A stretch of DNA of 56,704 bases from Candidatus Fermentibacterota bacterium. Its GTDB lineage: Bacteria; Fermentibacterota; Fermentibacteria; Fermentibacterales; JCC-6. How positions within the stretch are numbered: position 1 is the stretch's first letter; each line of letters starts with the position of its first letter. Shown in pieces: positions 44,382-52,796 of the stretch. The notes under the pieces are model-generated. The model ran no database searches, was not told where the DNA came from, and saw only the letters and a program-made list of their open reading frames with translations. The stretch lies in the NCBI GenBank assembly GCA_030592645.1, contig JAUVIR010000011.1, forward strand, positions 1 through 56,704, written 5' to 3'. The position numbers and the translations under genes were made by a program.

Positions 44382-46784
44382 TTATTCATCCAGGATTTTA
44401 CGCAGCAGGTCTGAAAGCTGACTGATGGAATATGGTTTCATCATGACCCCAGCGAAGCCATACATGGAGTAATCAGCCATAACCGGTGCATTAGAGTACC
44501 CGCTGGATACAATCGCTTTCACATCCGGATCTATCTTATGCAGTTCTTCCATGGTTTCCATCCCCCCCATGCCGTTGGGTATTGTAAGATCCAGAATTAC
44601 TGCGGTATAAGGTTCTGTATTGTTCATGGCTGCTTTATACTTTTCAATTGCTTCGATTCCGTCGACTGCGCTGTCAACTTTGTAACCGAGTCTGCTGAGC
44701 ATGGTCATGACGGTCTCTCTGACAAGTTCCTGATCATCCATTACGAGTACTTTTCCCCCGGAGAGCTTTTCCGGTCCAGATTCCTGAGTATCGGGGGTCA
44801 GGGCAGGCTGATCAGACGGAATGTATATTGTAAATGTGCTGCCTGTACCTGCTTCTGTCTGAATCCTAATGTACCCGCTATGTTTCCTGATTATCGAATA
44901 TGAGGTTGCAAGACCGAGCCCCGTTCCGTTCTGCTTCGTTGTGAAAAACGGATCGAATACTTTGCTGAGGTGTTTATCTTCAATGCCGCAGCCATTATCC
45001 TTTATTGCAATTGAAACGTACTGGCCTGCGGGAATAGCAACAGGATTGTTATCGGGCAACCGGATATTCTTCGCGCTGATGTTGATACAGCCTCCACCCG
45101 GCATAGCCTGTTTTGCATTTATCACGATATTACTGATGACCTGCCCGATCTGTTCTCCATCGACGATAACCTGTTTAAGATCATCTGCAATGGAATACTC
45201 GGCAGTTACACTGGAACCGCTCAGTGCAAAATCAGCTGAGTTTCTGAGAATTCCGGCTATCGACAGCAGTGACTTGACAGGATCTCCTCCCATGGAGAAT
45301 GTGAGAAGTTGCCGAGGGAGATTGGATGCCTGACTGGCTGCGTGTTCGGAGCTTGTCAGGATCTCGTACAGGTCACAGCCCGGTTCAACCATTGTTCTTG
45401 CGAGTGAGATGTTTCCCATTATTGCTGTCAGAAAATTGTTGAAATCGTGGGCGATGCCTCCGGCGAGAAGTCCCAGGGATTCAAGCTTTTCGATTTTCTT
45501 CTGTTCATCTTCCAGTTTTTTCAGGATTGTAATATCCCTTGCAACTCCGAGTATTGCGTTTTCACCGCTGTAGGTGAAACTTCGAATGGAAAACTCGATA
45601 TGTCGAAGTTCACCATCCCCTCTTATCAGTCTGACAGTGAATACGTTTGGAATATCGGAGAAGCCTTCTTTAACAATTCCGTTAGCGTTGACCATACATC
45701 TGTCATCGGGGTGCAGGAGCTCTGAGAACTTCATCTTCAGAAGTTCATCTCTGGGGTATGTCATCAGGTCACATAGTCTATCATTGACGAATAGAAAACG
45801 GTTGTTACCGTAGATGTAAATACCGTCATGGCTCTGTTCTACAAGAGTGCGGTACTTTTCTTCGCTCTCCTTCAGCTTTGCTGTTCTCTCTACGACTATT
45901 TCCTCAAGGTGGAAGCGATGTATCGCGAGTTCATCTTCAACCTGTTTCCGTCCGGTGATATCCCTTACCGTAGCTTGAAGGAGCGCTTTTCCCTTAAGCT
46001 CTATCCTGCTTAGAAGAACAGTTGCTGGAAATTCTTCACCATTGAGTCGCTTGTGAGTCCATTCAAAATAGTTGGATCCGTTCTCAATAGCTCTCTCGAT
46101 CATTTCTTTTGCTTTAAGACCGGATATCTGTCCATCAGGCTGGTACTCCGGCGAAAGAAGCCAGGGCTGCTGTGAGGTGAAGTCGGTTTCATTCTTGCAT
46201 CTGAACATTTTTATAGTAGCCGGGTTTCCCGCGGTGAAGGACCAGTCAGGAGGTTCAAGGATCATGATGGCATCGCGTGATGTTTCATAAAGGGATTTGT
46301 ACTTTTCCTCGTTTAATCTATGAATTCTTTCAGCCTTTTTCTGTTCCGTGATATCAAAAAAGCTTAGAAGCAGAAGCCGCTCAGAATTACTCCTCTGATG
46401 AACATCGGTTGCGTTCAGAGACATAGTCCGCTCACCGATGTGGATCAGCTTCAGATTGACCTCGTACCCGTCGAAATCCCTGTGAATTGAAAGAAGCTCT
46501 TCCAGAAGGTTCCTGAGTCCTTTGATGTCAAGAAGATTGTTGCCGATATCGTAAACGGAGACATCCTTAATGCTTGATGATTCGATATCGAACATCTCGG
46601 AGAAGCTTTTATTTGCGAATACGCATTTCAGCTCGGAATTCAATATGAGAATAGGCTCTGTTATAGCGGCGATCATGTTCTTGAAAAAATCGATGCACTC
46701 CTCGGCATTCAATCCATCAATGGGACAGACACCACACTGTATGCCAGTATCAGGCAACTGTTCTTTGTGCTCTGACGGTTTCAT
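44382..46784 (-). CDS. Multi-PAS hybrid histidine kinase
   Basis: The 800-residue soluble protein has three PAS-type domains (about 30-150, 160-285 and 305-430). A HisKA domain carries the phospho-His in AGGIAHDFNNFLTA (about 447), followed by a HATPase with NAKQAMPGGG, DNGCGIEDKHLSKVFDPFF and GTGLGLATSYSI. A receiver domain (about 680-798) has its acceptor Asp in AVILDLTIPNGM and Lys in MMKPYS. The N-terminal CGVCPIDGLNAEEC may bind metal. It resembles the kinase at 37383 in its catalytic and receiver parts. No cognate regulator is adjacent. Confidence 0.92.
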   Translation of the reverse strand: MKPSEHKEQLPDTGIQCGVCPIDGLNAEECIDFFKNMIAAITEPILILNSELKCVFANKSFSEMFDIESSSIKDVSVYDIGNNLLDIKGLRNLLEELLSIHRDFDGYEVNLKLIHIGERTMSLNATDVHQRSNSERLLLLSFFDITEQKKAERIHRLNEEKYKSLYETSRDAIMILEPPDWSFTAGNPATIKMFRCKNETDFTSQQPWLLSPEYQPDGQISGLKAKEMIERAIENGSNYFEWTHKRLNGEEFPATVLLSRIELKGKALLQATVRDITGRKQVEDELAIHRFHLEEIVVERTAKLKESEEKYRTLVEQSHDGIYIYGNNRFLFVNDRLCDLMTYPRDELLKMKFSELLHPDDRCMVNANGIVKEGFSDIPNVFTVRLIRGDGELRHIEFSIRSFTYSGENAILGVARDITILKKLEDEQKKIEKLESLGLLAGGIAHDFNNFLTAIMGNISLARTMVEPGCDLYEILTSSEHAASQASNLPRQLLTFSMGGDPVKSLLSIAGILRNSADFALSGSSVTAEYSIADDLKQVIVDGEQIGQVISNIVINAKQAMPGGGCINISAKNIRLPDNNPVAIPAGQYVSIAIKDNGCGIEDKHLSKVFDPFFTTKQNGTGLGLATSYSIIRKHSGYIRIQTEAGTGSTFTIYIPSDQPALTPDTQESGPEKLSGGKVLVMDDQELVRETVMTMLSRLGYKVDSAVDGIEAIEKYKAAMNNTEPYTAVILDLTIPNGMGGMETMEELHKIDPDVKAIVSSGYSNAPVMADYSMYGFAGVMMKPYSISQLSDLLRKILDE

Positions 46785-47010
46785 GAGAAGCTCATCCTTC
46801 GTTTTCAGAATGCGATAACTGGAATACCCCTCTTAACTGGATTATTATTTAATTCGGCTATCATATACTATCTACATATGCACAAAAGCAAGCCCTGATT
46901 TCAGCATGGACTCCGAGTCCATAGCATGAATGCTGTTTACCTCGTATTTTATCATCCGGATGTACAGAGTGGAGGTCACAGAATTACAATGAAGCAGGAT
47001 GGATTTATCT
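46785..47010. other. Intergenic region between kinase and trmO
   Basis: Divergent genes flank this 226-base AT-rich stretch. It should hold promoters for both. I see no further gene, repeat or RNA structure that can be supported. Confidence 0.4.
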
Positions 47011-47460
47011 ATGAATGAAATTGTATACAGATCTATCGGAACAATACACACACCGTACTCGAATATGGCTCCGTTTCAGGCAGAAGAAGACGATACGGAG
47101 GGTTCCTTTGTTCTTGAACTCCTGCCGGAATACGAAACAGCACTTGAAGATCTTGAATGTTTCAGATACATCATAATTCTTTTTCATCTGGACAGGGCGA
47201 GGGGGTACAACGGCTCAAATACCGCTCACCCGCCCTCACTCAAAGGCGGGACGGTAGGGCTGTTTGCCAGCAGGTCTCCCAACCGGCCGAATCCCATCGG
47301 ACTTGATGTCGCGAGATTGCTTAAAATAGAAGGAAGGAAAATATACACTTCCGGCTTAAGCGTTCTTGATGGTACACCGCTGATCGATATAAAACCATAT
47401 ACAAAAACAGATTCAAAATCTGATCCGGGAGATGGATGGGCCTATCGTCAACCTGTATAA
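47011..47460 (+). CDS. trmO: TrmO-type tRNA N6-threonylcarbamoyladenosine methyltransferase
   Basis: The 149-residue protein is a TsaA/TrmO (UPF0066) family member. It uses SAM to methylate t6A at position 37 of tRNA(Thr). The family signature FASRSPNRPNPIGLDVARLL (about residues 84-103) is intact, as are SIGTIHTPYS near the N terminus and DGTPLIDIKPY. The ATG at 47011 is chosen because an AGGA site precedes it, but the ATG at 46999 (4 residues longer) is possible. Half of the BirA-type operator lies inside its last codons. Confidence 0.9.
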   Translation: MNEIVYRSIGTIHTPYSNMAPFQAEEDDTEGSFVLELLPEYETALEDLECFRYIIILFHLDRARGYNGSNTAHPPSLKGGTVGLFASRSPNRPNPIGLDVARLLKIEGRKIYTSGLSVLDGTPLIDIKPYTKTDSKSDPGDGWAYRQPV

Positions 47461-47474
47461 TAAATATGGTTGAC
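47447..47474. promoter_or_regulatory. BirA operator
   Basis: GTCAACC at 47447-47453 and GGTTGAC at 47468-47474 form a perfect dyad separated by 14 bases. This is the form of the BirA box (TGTNAACC-N14/15-GGTTNACA). It overlaps the -35 element of a good promoter and lies about 90 bases upstream of birA. Biotinyl-AMP-bound BirA should repress the whole bio operon here. Confidence 0.8.
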
Positions 47475-47498
47475 AATAATTGCCTTATCGTACATACT
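47470..47498 (+). promoter_or_regulatory. Promoter of the biotin operon
   Basis: TTGACA at 47470-47475 (6/6) is followed after 17 bases by CATACT at 47493-47498 (4/6 to TATAAT). The -35 lies in the right half of the BirA dyad, so repressor binding would block RNA polymerase. Confidence 0.65.
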
Positions 47499-47563
47499 CA
47501 CCTCTGAGTTACTACAAGTATAAGTTAAATATTATGGTATCATTCAGATATGGAGGGTACAGG

Positions 47564-48556
47564 GTGATCGGCAATAGTGGCAGGATTCTAAAGATACTCA
47601 GGAACAGTCGGGATTATACATCAGGTGAGGATATATCTGCAGAGCTTGGTGTATCCCGTTCAGCTGTATGGAAAAACATCGGGAAACTGCGAGAAAAGGG
47701 CTACATTATCGATGCTGTCTCCAACCGTGGATACCGGCTCTCGGAGGGTATAGATCTACCCATCAGTGATGAGATCCATCGGTATCTTGATACAGAATGT
47801 TTCGGCAGCGAAATTGTTTACATGGATTCCGTGGATTCAACCAACAGCCTGGCTATGACACTTGCTGCCAGGGGGGCTGCTCACGGTACAGTTGTCACCG
47901 CAGATCAGCAGATAAACGGCAGGGGCAGAATGGGAAGAGAGTGGATTTCACCCCCCGGAAGCAATCTATATCTCTCCATCATTCTACGGCCACGGGTTTC
48001 TCCAGCTGATGCATCGCAGATACCTGTTCTATCTGTTATCGCATCTGTCAGAGCTCTTGAACGTATGGTGTCAGATCTTCCTTTCGGGATAAAGTGGCCA
48101 AACGATATTCATTGCCGCGGCAGAAAGATCAGCGGTACTCTGTGCGAAATGAAGGCAGAGATCGACAGGGTGAATTACGTTGTGGTAGGCACGGGAATCA
48201 ATGTTAATCTGAAGCCATTCGATGATTCTATCCGGGATCTTGCTACTTCACTGTCAATAGAGACAGATACTGAGTATTCAAGGGTAAGGCTTGCGGCATT
48301 CCTGCTGGAAGAGTTCGAAAAGGTATACAACAGTTGGCTGATCGAGAGTAACCTTGGGTTCATCATCGATGAGTGGGACGATCATTCCCTGCTGAAGGGC
48401 AAGCAGGTTGACGTAAGAACCGTAAACAGGGTTGTCAGCGGAATAGTTGCAGGAATCACGACAAATGGAGCCTTGAAGCTTGAGCTTCCAGATGGTGCGG
48501 TACGTTTAGTGTACGCCGGGGATGCCACTCTGCATGGAGCTTCGCAAGGCAACTGA
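47564..48556 (+). CDS. birA: Bifunctional biotin operon repressor/biotin-protein ligase
   Basis: The 330-residue protein starts at GTG 47564, with GGAGG 7 bases upstream; an earlier in-frame start at 47480 lacks a site. A winged helix-turn-helix (residues 8-65, ISAELGVSRSAVWKNIGKLR) makes it a group II (regulatory) BirA. The ligase domain has GRGRMGREWISP (about 120-131), KWPNDI (about 178-183) and GTGINVN. A C-terminal SH3-like domain follows. It attaches biotin to carboxylases and represses the operon when biotin is plentiful. It is the first gene of the operon. Confidence 0.95.
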   Translation: MIGNSGRILKILRNSRDYTSGEDISAELGVSRSAVWKNIGKLREKGYIIDAVSNRGYRLSEGIDLPISDEIHRYLDTECFGSEIVYMDSVDSTNSLAMTLAARGAAHGTVVTADQQINGRGRMGREWISPPGSNLYLSIILRPRVSPADASQIPVLSVIASVRALERMVSDLPFGIKWPNDIHCRGRKISGTLCEMKAEIDRVNYVVVGTGINVNLKPFDDSIRDLATSLSIETDTEYSRVRLAAFLLEEFEKVYNSWLIESNLGFIIDEWDDHSLLKGKQVDVRTVNRVVSGIVAGITTNGALKLELPDGAVRLVYAGDATLHGASQGN

Positions 48557-48568
48557 GCTGATAAGAAT

Positions 48569-49504
48569 ATGCAGTCAGTCAGCCCGGCCGGAGCCATGGA
48601 TATCCTGCTTACACCACAGGGCCGGATTCAATCATTACTAACACTAAGCGAGGGCATTAGAGCAGTCGAGGGACCTTCCGGTAAGATTTCGCTCTGCAGT
48701 ATAATCAACGCGAAATCGGGTGACTGCACTGAAGACTGCTCCTTCTGTGCCCAGTCATCCTTCAGTTCATCCCCGCACAAGTCATACCCGATGATGGATG
48801 GCTGCCGGATACTTTCTGCGCGGGAAAAAGCCTTTGAACATGGCGCTGGGCATTTTTCAATCGTGACCAGCGGCCGTTCCCCGACTGAAAAGGAACTGGC
48901 TGACATATGCGAAACAATATCGAGAGGGGAAAATGAGAAACCCTTCTGGTGCGCATCCCTCGGGATTCTTTCCCTGCGACAGCTGAGGCTTCTGAAGAAT
49001 GCAGGTCTTTGGCGGTATCACCATAACCTGGAGACTGCACGAACGTACTTCCCCGAGATATGCACAACACATACATGGCAGGAGAGGGTTGATACTGTAC
49101 GCATGGCAAAAGCGGCCGGACTGGAAGTCTGTTCGGGAGGGATCATTGGTCTCGGCGAAAGTCTTGAACAGAGGGTGAGCATGGCCTTCGGGCTTCGGGA
49201 GCTGCAGGTTGATTCGATCGCGCTGAATTTTCTCATTCCGCTGGAGGGTACAAGAATCAATCCCAGAAAAGAGAATATCTCACCGGCCGATATGCTGAAG
49301 ACTGTTATCATGTTCGGAATGGTCTGCCCTGATTCCGAACTGCGCCTCTGTGCAGGCAGGGGAATGCTTGCCGAATATGAGAAGGAGATATTCCGGGCTG
49401 GAGTTGCGGGGATAATGACAGGCGATCTTCTCACAATCTCCGGATCAGGGTTTGGGGAGGATATTGAGCTGCTGGAAAGTGCGGGAAGGGTTCCGACCGA
49501 ATGA
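48569..49504 (+). CDS. bioB: Biotin synthase
   Basis: The 311-residue radical SAM enzyme inserts sulfur into dethiobiotin. The cluster motif CTEDCSFCAQS (about residues 52-62) binds the [4Fe-4S]. The other BioB landmarks YHHNLETAR, SGGIIGLGE, NFLIPLEGT and RLCAGRG (with the Arg ligand of the auxiliary [2Fe-2S]) are intact. The start may be the ATG at 48569 or 48596. It follows birA by 12 bases and overlaps bioF by 4 (ATGA). Confidence 0.95.
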   Translation: MQSVSPAGAMDILLTPQGRIQSLLTLSEGIRAVEGPSGKISLCSIINAKSGDCTEDCSFCAQSSFSSSPHKSYPMMDGCRILSAREKAFEHGAGHFSIVTSGRSPTEKELADICETISRGENEKPFWCASLGILSLRQLRLLKNAGLWRYHHNLETARTYFPEICTTHTWQERVDTVRMAKAAGLEVCSGGIIGLGESLEQRVSMAFGLRELQVDSIALNFLIPLEGTRINPRKENISPADMLKTVIMFGMVCPDSELRLCAGRGMLAEYEKEIFRAGVAGIMTGDLLTISGSGFGEDIELLESAGRVPTE

Positions 49505-50619
49505 GAAGATATGGAGGGGACCTGGCCAGAATCGAAAGGGAAGGTCTTACAAGGATGCTGCATCTAAGAAAATCGGATATGCTGGAGTTCTCCTCAAACG
49601 ATTATCTGGGTCTGGCAGATCATCCAATGCTGAAAGAAGCATCCATGAGGGCTATTGAACAATACGGTTCCGGCGTCGCTGCATCCAGACTGATGTCGGG
49701 CAATATCGGTCTTCATGAAGAGCTGGAGAAGCGTCTTGCCCGGTTAACCGGTATGGGATCAGCTCTGCTTTTTGGAAGCGGGTATCTGGCGAATACCGGG
49801 CTTCTCAGTGCGATAACATCCAGGGATGATCTTCTGTTTGCGGACAGATTGAACCATGCCAGCCTGGTGGATGGAGCACTGCTGAGCAGGGCCGGTGTGT
49901 TCAGGTACCGCCATTGCGATACGGATCACCTGGAACACTTCCTCGCGAACAGAACATGCAGGGGAAATCGTTTCATCCTAACCGATTCGCTCTTCAGTAT
50001 GGATGGGAATATCGCTCCGCTTCGGAAGCTTGCGGAACTGTCGGAGCGATACGGCTGTGATCTCATAATTGATGAAGCCCACGCAACAGGAGTTTTCGGG
50101 AATGGGGGCGGGATATGCAGAGAGCTCGGGATAAAACCTCACGCTGTGACAGGTACGCTGAGTAAAGCTCTTGGAAGCTACGGCGGATTTGTCGGAGGTA
50201 ATACAGATCTTATTGAGTATCTGATTAACAGCGCAAGAACATTCATATATTCCACAGGATTGCCTCCAGCTGCACCCGCAGCTGCCCTCAAAGCCCTGGA
50301 TATTATCGACTCACAGCCCGAATCGGGAAGAAAACTGCTGGGTCTGGCATCCGAATTCAGAGGGATGATAGAATCCGCCGGTTTTTCTACAGCACCATCA
50401 GAATCACAGATAGTGCCTGTTCGAGTGGGAGAGAACCGCGATGCCGTCGCTCTCTCGAAATACTTGAAGAGGAACGGTGTTTCAGCTGTAGCCGTACGAC
50501 CGCCTACTGTCCCCACCGGCACGGCACGGATAAGATTTTCAGTTACACTCGGTCATTCCCTGGAAGATTTGCGTTACGCAGCCGGGAAACTGGACTCTTT
50601 TAACGGTGGTGTTCAGTGA
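49501..50619 (+). CDS. bioF: 8-amino-7-oxononanoate synthase
   Basis: The 372-residue PLP enzyme condenses pimeloyl-ACP (or CoA) with alanine. FSSNDYLGLADHP, the His-rich DEAHATGVFG and the PLP lysine in GTLSKALGSYGGF (about 222) are family signatures. It overlaps bioB by 4 bases and bioH by 4 (GTGA at 50616-50619). Confidence 0.95.
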   Translation: MRRYGGDLARIEREGLTRMLHLRKSDMLEFSSNDYLGLADHPMLKEASMRAIEQYGSGVAASRLMSGNIGLHEELEKRLARLTGMGSALLFGSGYLANTGLLSAITSRDDLLFADRLNHASLVDGALLSRAGVFRYRHCDTDHLEHFLANRTCRGNRFILTDSLFSMDGNIAPLRKLAELSERYGCDLIIDEAHATGVFGNGGGICRELGIKPHAVTGTLSKALGSYGGFVGGNTDLIEYLINSARTFIYSTGLPPAAPAAALKALDIIDSQPESGRKLLGLASEFRGMIESAGFSTAPSESQIVPVRVGENRDAVALSKYLKRNGVSAVAVRPPTVPTGTARIRFSVTLGHSLEDLRYAAGKLDSFNGGVQ

Positions 50620-51305
50620 TACTTTATCTTGTGTCTGGCTGGGCAGCAACAGGTGCTGTCTGGAAACCTGTTCTGAAGAATCTTACGGATAAACTGGACA
50701 TAGAGCCGGTTGACTGGCGGGAAGCTATCAATGGGGAGCTGGACAGGAGAATAGCTGAAAACACTGAAAGGTGCATTGTGGCGGGCTGGTCAATGGGAGG
50801 ACAGATAGCCCTGCGGGCCGCGGAATTGAATCCCGGCAAAATCGCCGGTCTGTTCCTTGCATCCTCCATGTGCTGCCTTGTTGAGCGGGGCGGAAAACCG
50901 GGAGTTTCCAGGGATGTTCCGGAAAAGATCAAGGTTATGCTGGAGCGGAACAGAAAAGTATATCTGAGAGCTTTTTTTGCGGAATGCCTCTGCCCCGCAA
51001 AAGATACTTGCGTCATTGCAGACCTGCTGGAAGAATCCGATTCCATAACCATGGAATCTCTGATGTCAGGGTTGGAATACATGACCCACACAGATGCCGG
51101 TCTTACCCCCGATATCCCGCTGATGATGGTTCATGGCAGAGATGATAGAGTGATCCCTCCCGAATGCAGCGAATACATCATGAGGAACACCTCCCTTTCC
51201 CGCGGTGCATACATTGAAAATGCGGGGCATCTCCTGCCCCTTATAAAACCAGAGATAGTGGGGGATCTGCTGAATGAACTCATTGAATACAGCATCGCCC
51301 TGTAA
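50616..51305 (+). CDS. bioH: Pimeloyl-ACP methyl ester esterase (BioH-like)
   Basis: The 229-residue alpha/beta hydrolase starts at GTG 50616 in overlap with bioF. It shows LVSGWAATGAVW at the N terminus, nucleophile Ser in AGWSMGGQIA (about 70), Asp in HGRDDRVIP (about 175) and His in NAGHLLPL (about 205). Position between bioF and bioC supports the BioH role of hydrolysing the methyl ester after chain growth. Members of the BioG or BioV types are alternatives, but the GWSMGG motif fits BioH. Confidence 0.85.
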   Translation: MILYLVSGWAATGAVWKPVLKNLTDKLDIEPVDWREAINGELDRRIAENTERCIVAGWSMGGQIALRAAELNPGKIAGLFLASSMCCLVERGGKPGVSRDVPEKIKVMLERNRKVYLRAFFAECLCPAKDTCVIADLLEESDSITMESLMSGLEYMTHTDAGLTPDIPLMMVHGRDDRVIPPECSEYIMRNTSLSRGAYIENAGHLLPLIKPEIVGDLLNELIEYSIAL

Positions 51306-52080
51306 GGAAGCCGTTGAATACAGTTTCTCGATGGCAGCCGGTCTGTACGACAGGTATGCGCGCCATCACAGGATTATCGCGAAGAGATTAATTGATTTTG
51401 CTCATCCGGACGCTGCTGCCGGCTCGATCCTCGAAATCGGTTGCGGTACGGGAATTCTCACGGAAAAGCTGCTTGACCGTTTTCCTGCGTCTTATGTAAC
51501 AGCGCTGGATATTTCTCCGCGTATGGTGGAGCAATGCAATAGTAAACTGAATCATTCGGGGCGCCTGTCGTTTCTTGTTACCGATGCTGAAGAGTACTGC
51601 CGAATTGGACATAGGTACGATCTTGTTGTTTCAAGCTGTTCTCTTCAGTGGATCCACGACAGGAGAGGTCTCGCACAGAGCATATATGCGATGCTGGAGG
51701 CCGGCGGAATGTGTCTAATGGCTATTCCCCTGCGGGGAATGCTGCATGAACTTGTGGAAAGCTGTTCCTGCGGAGCCCGAAGTGTGATGCGCCAGCTGGA
51801 TCTGGATACTGGAGAGGAATGGATAGCCCGTTTCGAGAACAGCGGAATGGATATCCTGTCAACTTCAGTTGAAAATATTTCCTGCTTATACGATCATCCG
51901 CTTGAAGTACTGAAGGCGATTAGAGGAATTGGAGCCGGTATCAACCAGAGCTCCGCATTTCTGAAACCAGGAGGTATGAAGAAGATGACGGAGTACTACA
52001 GCAGGCATTTTGAGGTTGCTGATTCTGGCAAAGTTTCCTCAACGTACAGAATTCTATACTTTCTCGGAAAGAGGATGTAA
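51274..52080 (+). CDS. bioC: Malonyl-ACP O-methyltransferase
   Basis: The 268-residue SAM methyltransferase has SFSMAAGLYDRYARHH at its N terminus, as in BioC. Motif I, ILEIGCGTGILTEKLL (about residues 50-65), binds SAM; TALDISPRMV and SSCSLQWIHD follow. It caps malonyl-ACP to start pimelate synthesis. The ATG at 51274 overlaps bioH by 32 bases. It ends 2 bases before bioD. Confidence 0.93.
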   Translation: MNSLNTASPCKEAVEYSFSMAAGLYDRYARHHRIIAKRLIDFAHPDAAAGSILEIGCGTGILTEKLLDRFPASYVTALDISPRMVEQCNSKLNHSGRLSFLVTDAEEYCRIGHRYDLVVSSCSLQWIHDRRGLAQSIYAMLEAGGMCLMAIPLRGMLHELVESCSCGARSVMRQLDLDTGEEWIARFENSGMDILSTSVENISCLYDHPLEVLKAIRGIGAGINQSSAFLKPGGMKKMTEYYSRHFEVADSGKVSSTYRILYFLGKRM

Positions 52081-52082
52081 GC

Positions 52083-52796
52083 ATGCGCGGCGTGTTCGTA
52101 ACCGGTACCGGCACAGGAGTCGGCAAGACAGTGGTTGCCGCCGGGCTGCTGAAGGCTTTAATCGATTCCGGAGTCTCCGCTTTCCCCGCCAAACCTGTTC
52201 AGACAGGATGCACGGAGATCGATGGAGTACTCTCGGCTCCTGATCTTGAATTCAGCCTTAAAGTCGCGGATCTGTCGCCCGACGAAGATCTGATGGATCT
52301 GATGTGTCCATTCCGGTACAGCCTGGCATCTTCACCCCATCTCGCTGGAAGGATGACCGGTGTATATGCTGACGTAAACACTATCATCGAAAAGATGGAT
52401 CAGTTGTTTGAGAAATGCGACTTCCAGGTTGCCGAGGGTGCCGGAGGGGTTCTGGTGCCGCTTAATGACAGCGAAAAAATGCTGGACCTTATGGTTGAAC
52501 TGGGCTGGCCTGTAGTTCTCGCTGCAAGGGGAGACCTGGGTACTATCAATCATTCCCTGCTGTCGCTTGCGGTTCTGAAGAACGCAGGATTGCAGATCGC
52601 GGCAGTAGTTGTGAACCACCTTACAGAAGATGTTTCAATAGTAACAAGAGATAATCCGAGGGCAATAGCTCATTACGGAGAATCGGTCCGGATCGTAGAG
52701 ATCCCGTATGTGCGGAACCAGGAAGAACCAGCCAGTAATTCTTCTTTCATGGAAAGTATGTCCAGGTTAAGCAGGATTGTCATGGAGCGGCCATGA
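52083..52796 (+). CDS. bioD: Dethiobiotin synthetase
   Basis: The 237-residue protein begins MRGVFVTGTGTGVGKTVVAA, with the P-loop GTGTGVGKT (about 8-16). AKPVQTGC, VAEGAGGVLVPL and VVNHLT motifs fit BioD, which closes the ureido ring using ATP and CO2. It overlaps bioA by 4 bases. Confidence 0.94.
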   Translation: MRGVFVTGTGTGVGKTVVAAGLLKALIDSGVSAFPAKPVQTGCTEIDGVLSAPDLEFSLKVADLSPDEDLMDLMCPFRYSLASSPHLAGRMTGVYADVNTIIEKMDQLFEKCDFQVAEGAGGVLVPLNDSEKMLDLMVELGWPVVLAARGDLGTINHSLLSLAVLKNAGLQIAAVVVNHLTEDVSIVTRDNPRAIAHYGESVRIVEIPYVRNQEEPASNSSFMESMSRLSRIVMERP

